Shown in pieces: positions 6,909 to 7,529 of a stretch of 7,529 bases of DNA. The position numbers were made by a program, and so were the translations under genes. Under the pieces are notes generated by a model. It was not told where the DNA came from and made no database searches. It worked only from the letters and a program-made list of their open reading frames with translations. The stretch lies in NCBI GenBank assembly GCA_947584955.1, contig CANPWS010000062.1:1-7529 (forward strand), written 5' to 3'. The stretch's first letter is position 1, and each line of letters begins with the position of its first letter. Origin of the DNA: an uncultured Bacilli bacterium (GTDB lineage Bacteria > Bacillota_I > Bacilli_A > RF39 > UBA660).

Positions 6909-6934
6909 AAAAAAAGTCCACATTTTAGTGAACT
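6909..6934 (-). terminator. Intrinsic terminator of the CapA-like gene
   Basis: On the minus strand, a 7-bp stem AGTTCAC / GTGGACT (one U-G pair) with a 6-nt loop (6922-6927) is followed by a run of about seven Ts. It lies 13 bp after the stop of the convergent gene. The stem is shorter than the facing terminator but has the right geometry. Confidence 0.8.
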
Positions 6935-6947
6935 ATAACTAATAAAA

Positions 6948-7529
6948 TTATGCTGCTGGTTTTACAACCATATTATTATCAAGTCTTTGTACTACTTCTT
7001 TATAAGTTTCATAAACATTTTGATAATTTGGTAAATAATTAGCAATATCAGGATTACTAAATGGTATTACTATAAAACCATTCCATGTTGCTTGATTATA
7101 ATAGTTATAAATAAGCTCATTTTCTACTCCTGTTACTTTTATACTAACGTCATCACCTTTAACATCTTTTTCTATTTTTAAATTTGTCATAAGTCCTACA
7201 GTACATTTATAATAAGTACATGTAGATTGATTTTGATATTGAGCAGATATAAAATTTCCTAATGAATATATTACTAAGGTATCACCAATATAAGTTACAG
7301 GCTGAATTACATGTGGATGTGTTCCTATTATTATATCTACTCCTAGTGAAGCCAAATAATTAGCCATATCTTGTTCATAAGCTGTAGGATTATGAGTATA
7401 TTCTACTCCCCAATGCATTGCTACTATTAAAACATCTACTTTATCTCTTACTCTTTCTATATCTTTTTTTACTTTTTCTTTATATTCTTGATATTTAGTA
7501 TCTGTTTCTGGATTATTAATATTATCTGT
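6948..7529 (-). CDS. CapA family protein, C-terminal 193 residues (runs off the right edge)
   Basis: CapA/YwtB-type proteins (PGA_cap, PF09587) have a metallophosphoesterase fold and are linked to poly-gamma-glutamate capsule synthesis in some bacilli; many homologues sit in genomes without capsule genes and have unassigned roles. The minus-strand frame is open from 7529, so the ATG at 7418 is an internal Met, not the start. Visible motifs, numbered from the window edge, are VDVLIVAMHWGVEY (31-44), GTHPHVIQ (69-76) with the metal-site type histidines H71 and H73, and YSLGNF (88-93), in the family's usual order. C104 and C109 lie in a short insert after YSLGNF. A full-length homologue is usually about 350-400 residues, so roughly half is missing, including the N-terminal metal-binding motifs and any signal peptide or anchor. 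It is convergent with the glycosidase operon and has its own terminator. Its promoter is outside the window, so its operon partners are unknown. Confidence 0.93.
   Translation of the reverse strand, partial: TDNINNPETDTKYQEYKEKVKKDIERVRDKVDVLIVAMHWGVEYTHNPTAYEQDMANYLASLGVDIIIGTHPHVIQPVTYIGDTLVIYSLGNFISAQYQNQSTCTYYKCTVGLMTNLKIEKDVKGDDVSIKVTGVENELIYNYYNQATWNGFIVIPFSNPDIANYLPNYQNVYETYKEVVQRLDNNMVVKPAA

Noticed and set aside
6742..6942. 66-codon plus-strand open frame overlapping the glycosidase gene end
   Set aside because: It is a +1 frame shadow, with leucine runs derived from the repetitive codons of the real gene, and it reads through the terminator hairpins.

Overview
This 7.5 kb window is a piece of chromosome from a very AT-rich, low-GC Gram-positive-type bacterium (Bacilli/Clostridia grade, possibly one of the uncultured gut lineages with small genomes). 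The standard genetic code is in use: tryptophan is TGG throughout, TGA ends one gene, and prfB (release factor 2) is intact. That argues against the Mycoplasma/Spiroplasma code. I see no tRNA, rRNA, CRISPR array, insertion sequence or phage gene.

Left block (1-4303, all minus strand), reading in the direction of transcription: prfB, two tandem YitT-family membrane protein genes, ftsE, and the first 205 codons of ftsX. The first three are tightly packed, with a 5-bp gap and then an ATGA overlap. A 77-bp gap precedes ftsE, and 18 bp separate ftsE from ftsX. As I recall the B. subtilis order (prfB - yvjA [YitT family] - cccB - ftsE - ftsX), this is the same neighbourhood without cccB and with the YitT gene doubled. 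prfB is not one continuous reading frame. It has an in-frame TGA at codon 25 inside CTT-TGA-C, preceded by a Shine-Dalgarno-like element, which is the classical autoregulatory +1 programmed frameshift of RF2. The full product is 369 residues with SPF and GGQ motifs at the expected places.

Middle (4304-4501): a divergent intergenic region with a clear extended -10 promoter facing right and a weaker -10 facing left towards prfB.

Right block (4502-6854, plus strand): a two-gene operon with an 8-bp overlap. The first gene encodes a membrane-anchored extracellular protein of unknown function made of two diverged copies of one domain. The second encodes a membrane-anchored phosphodiester glycosidase (NAGPA-like) family protein. 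A strong intrinsic terminator follows. The convergent gene at the right edge (6948-7529, minus) is the C-terminal part of a CapA-type metallophosphoesterase-like protein with its own terminator. The right-hand genes look like cell-envelope or surface-polysaccharide functions, and the left block combines translation termination, membrane proteins and cell-division/peptidoglycan-hydrolase control (FtsEX).
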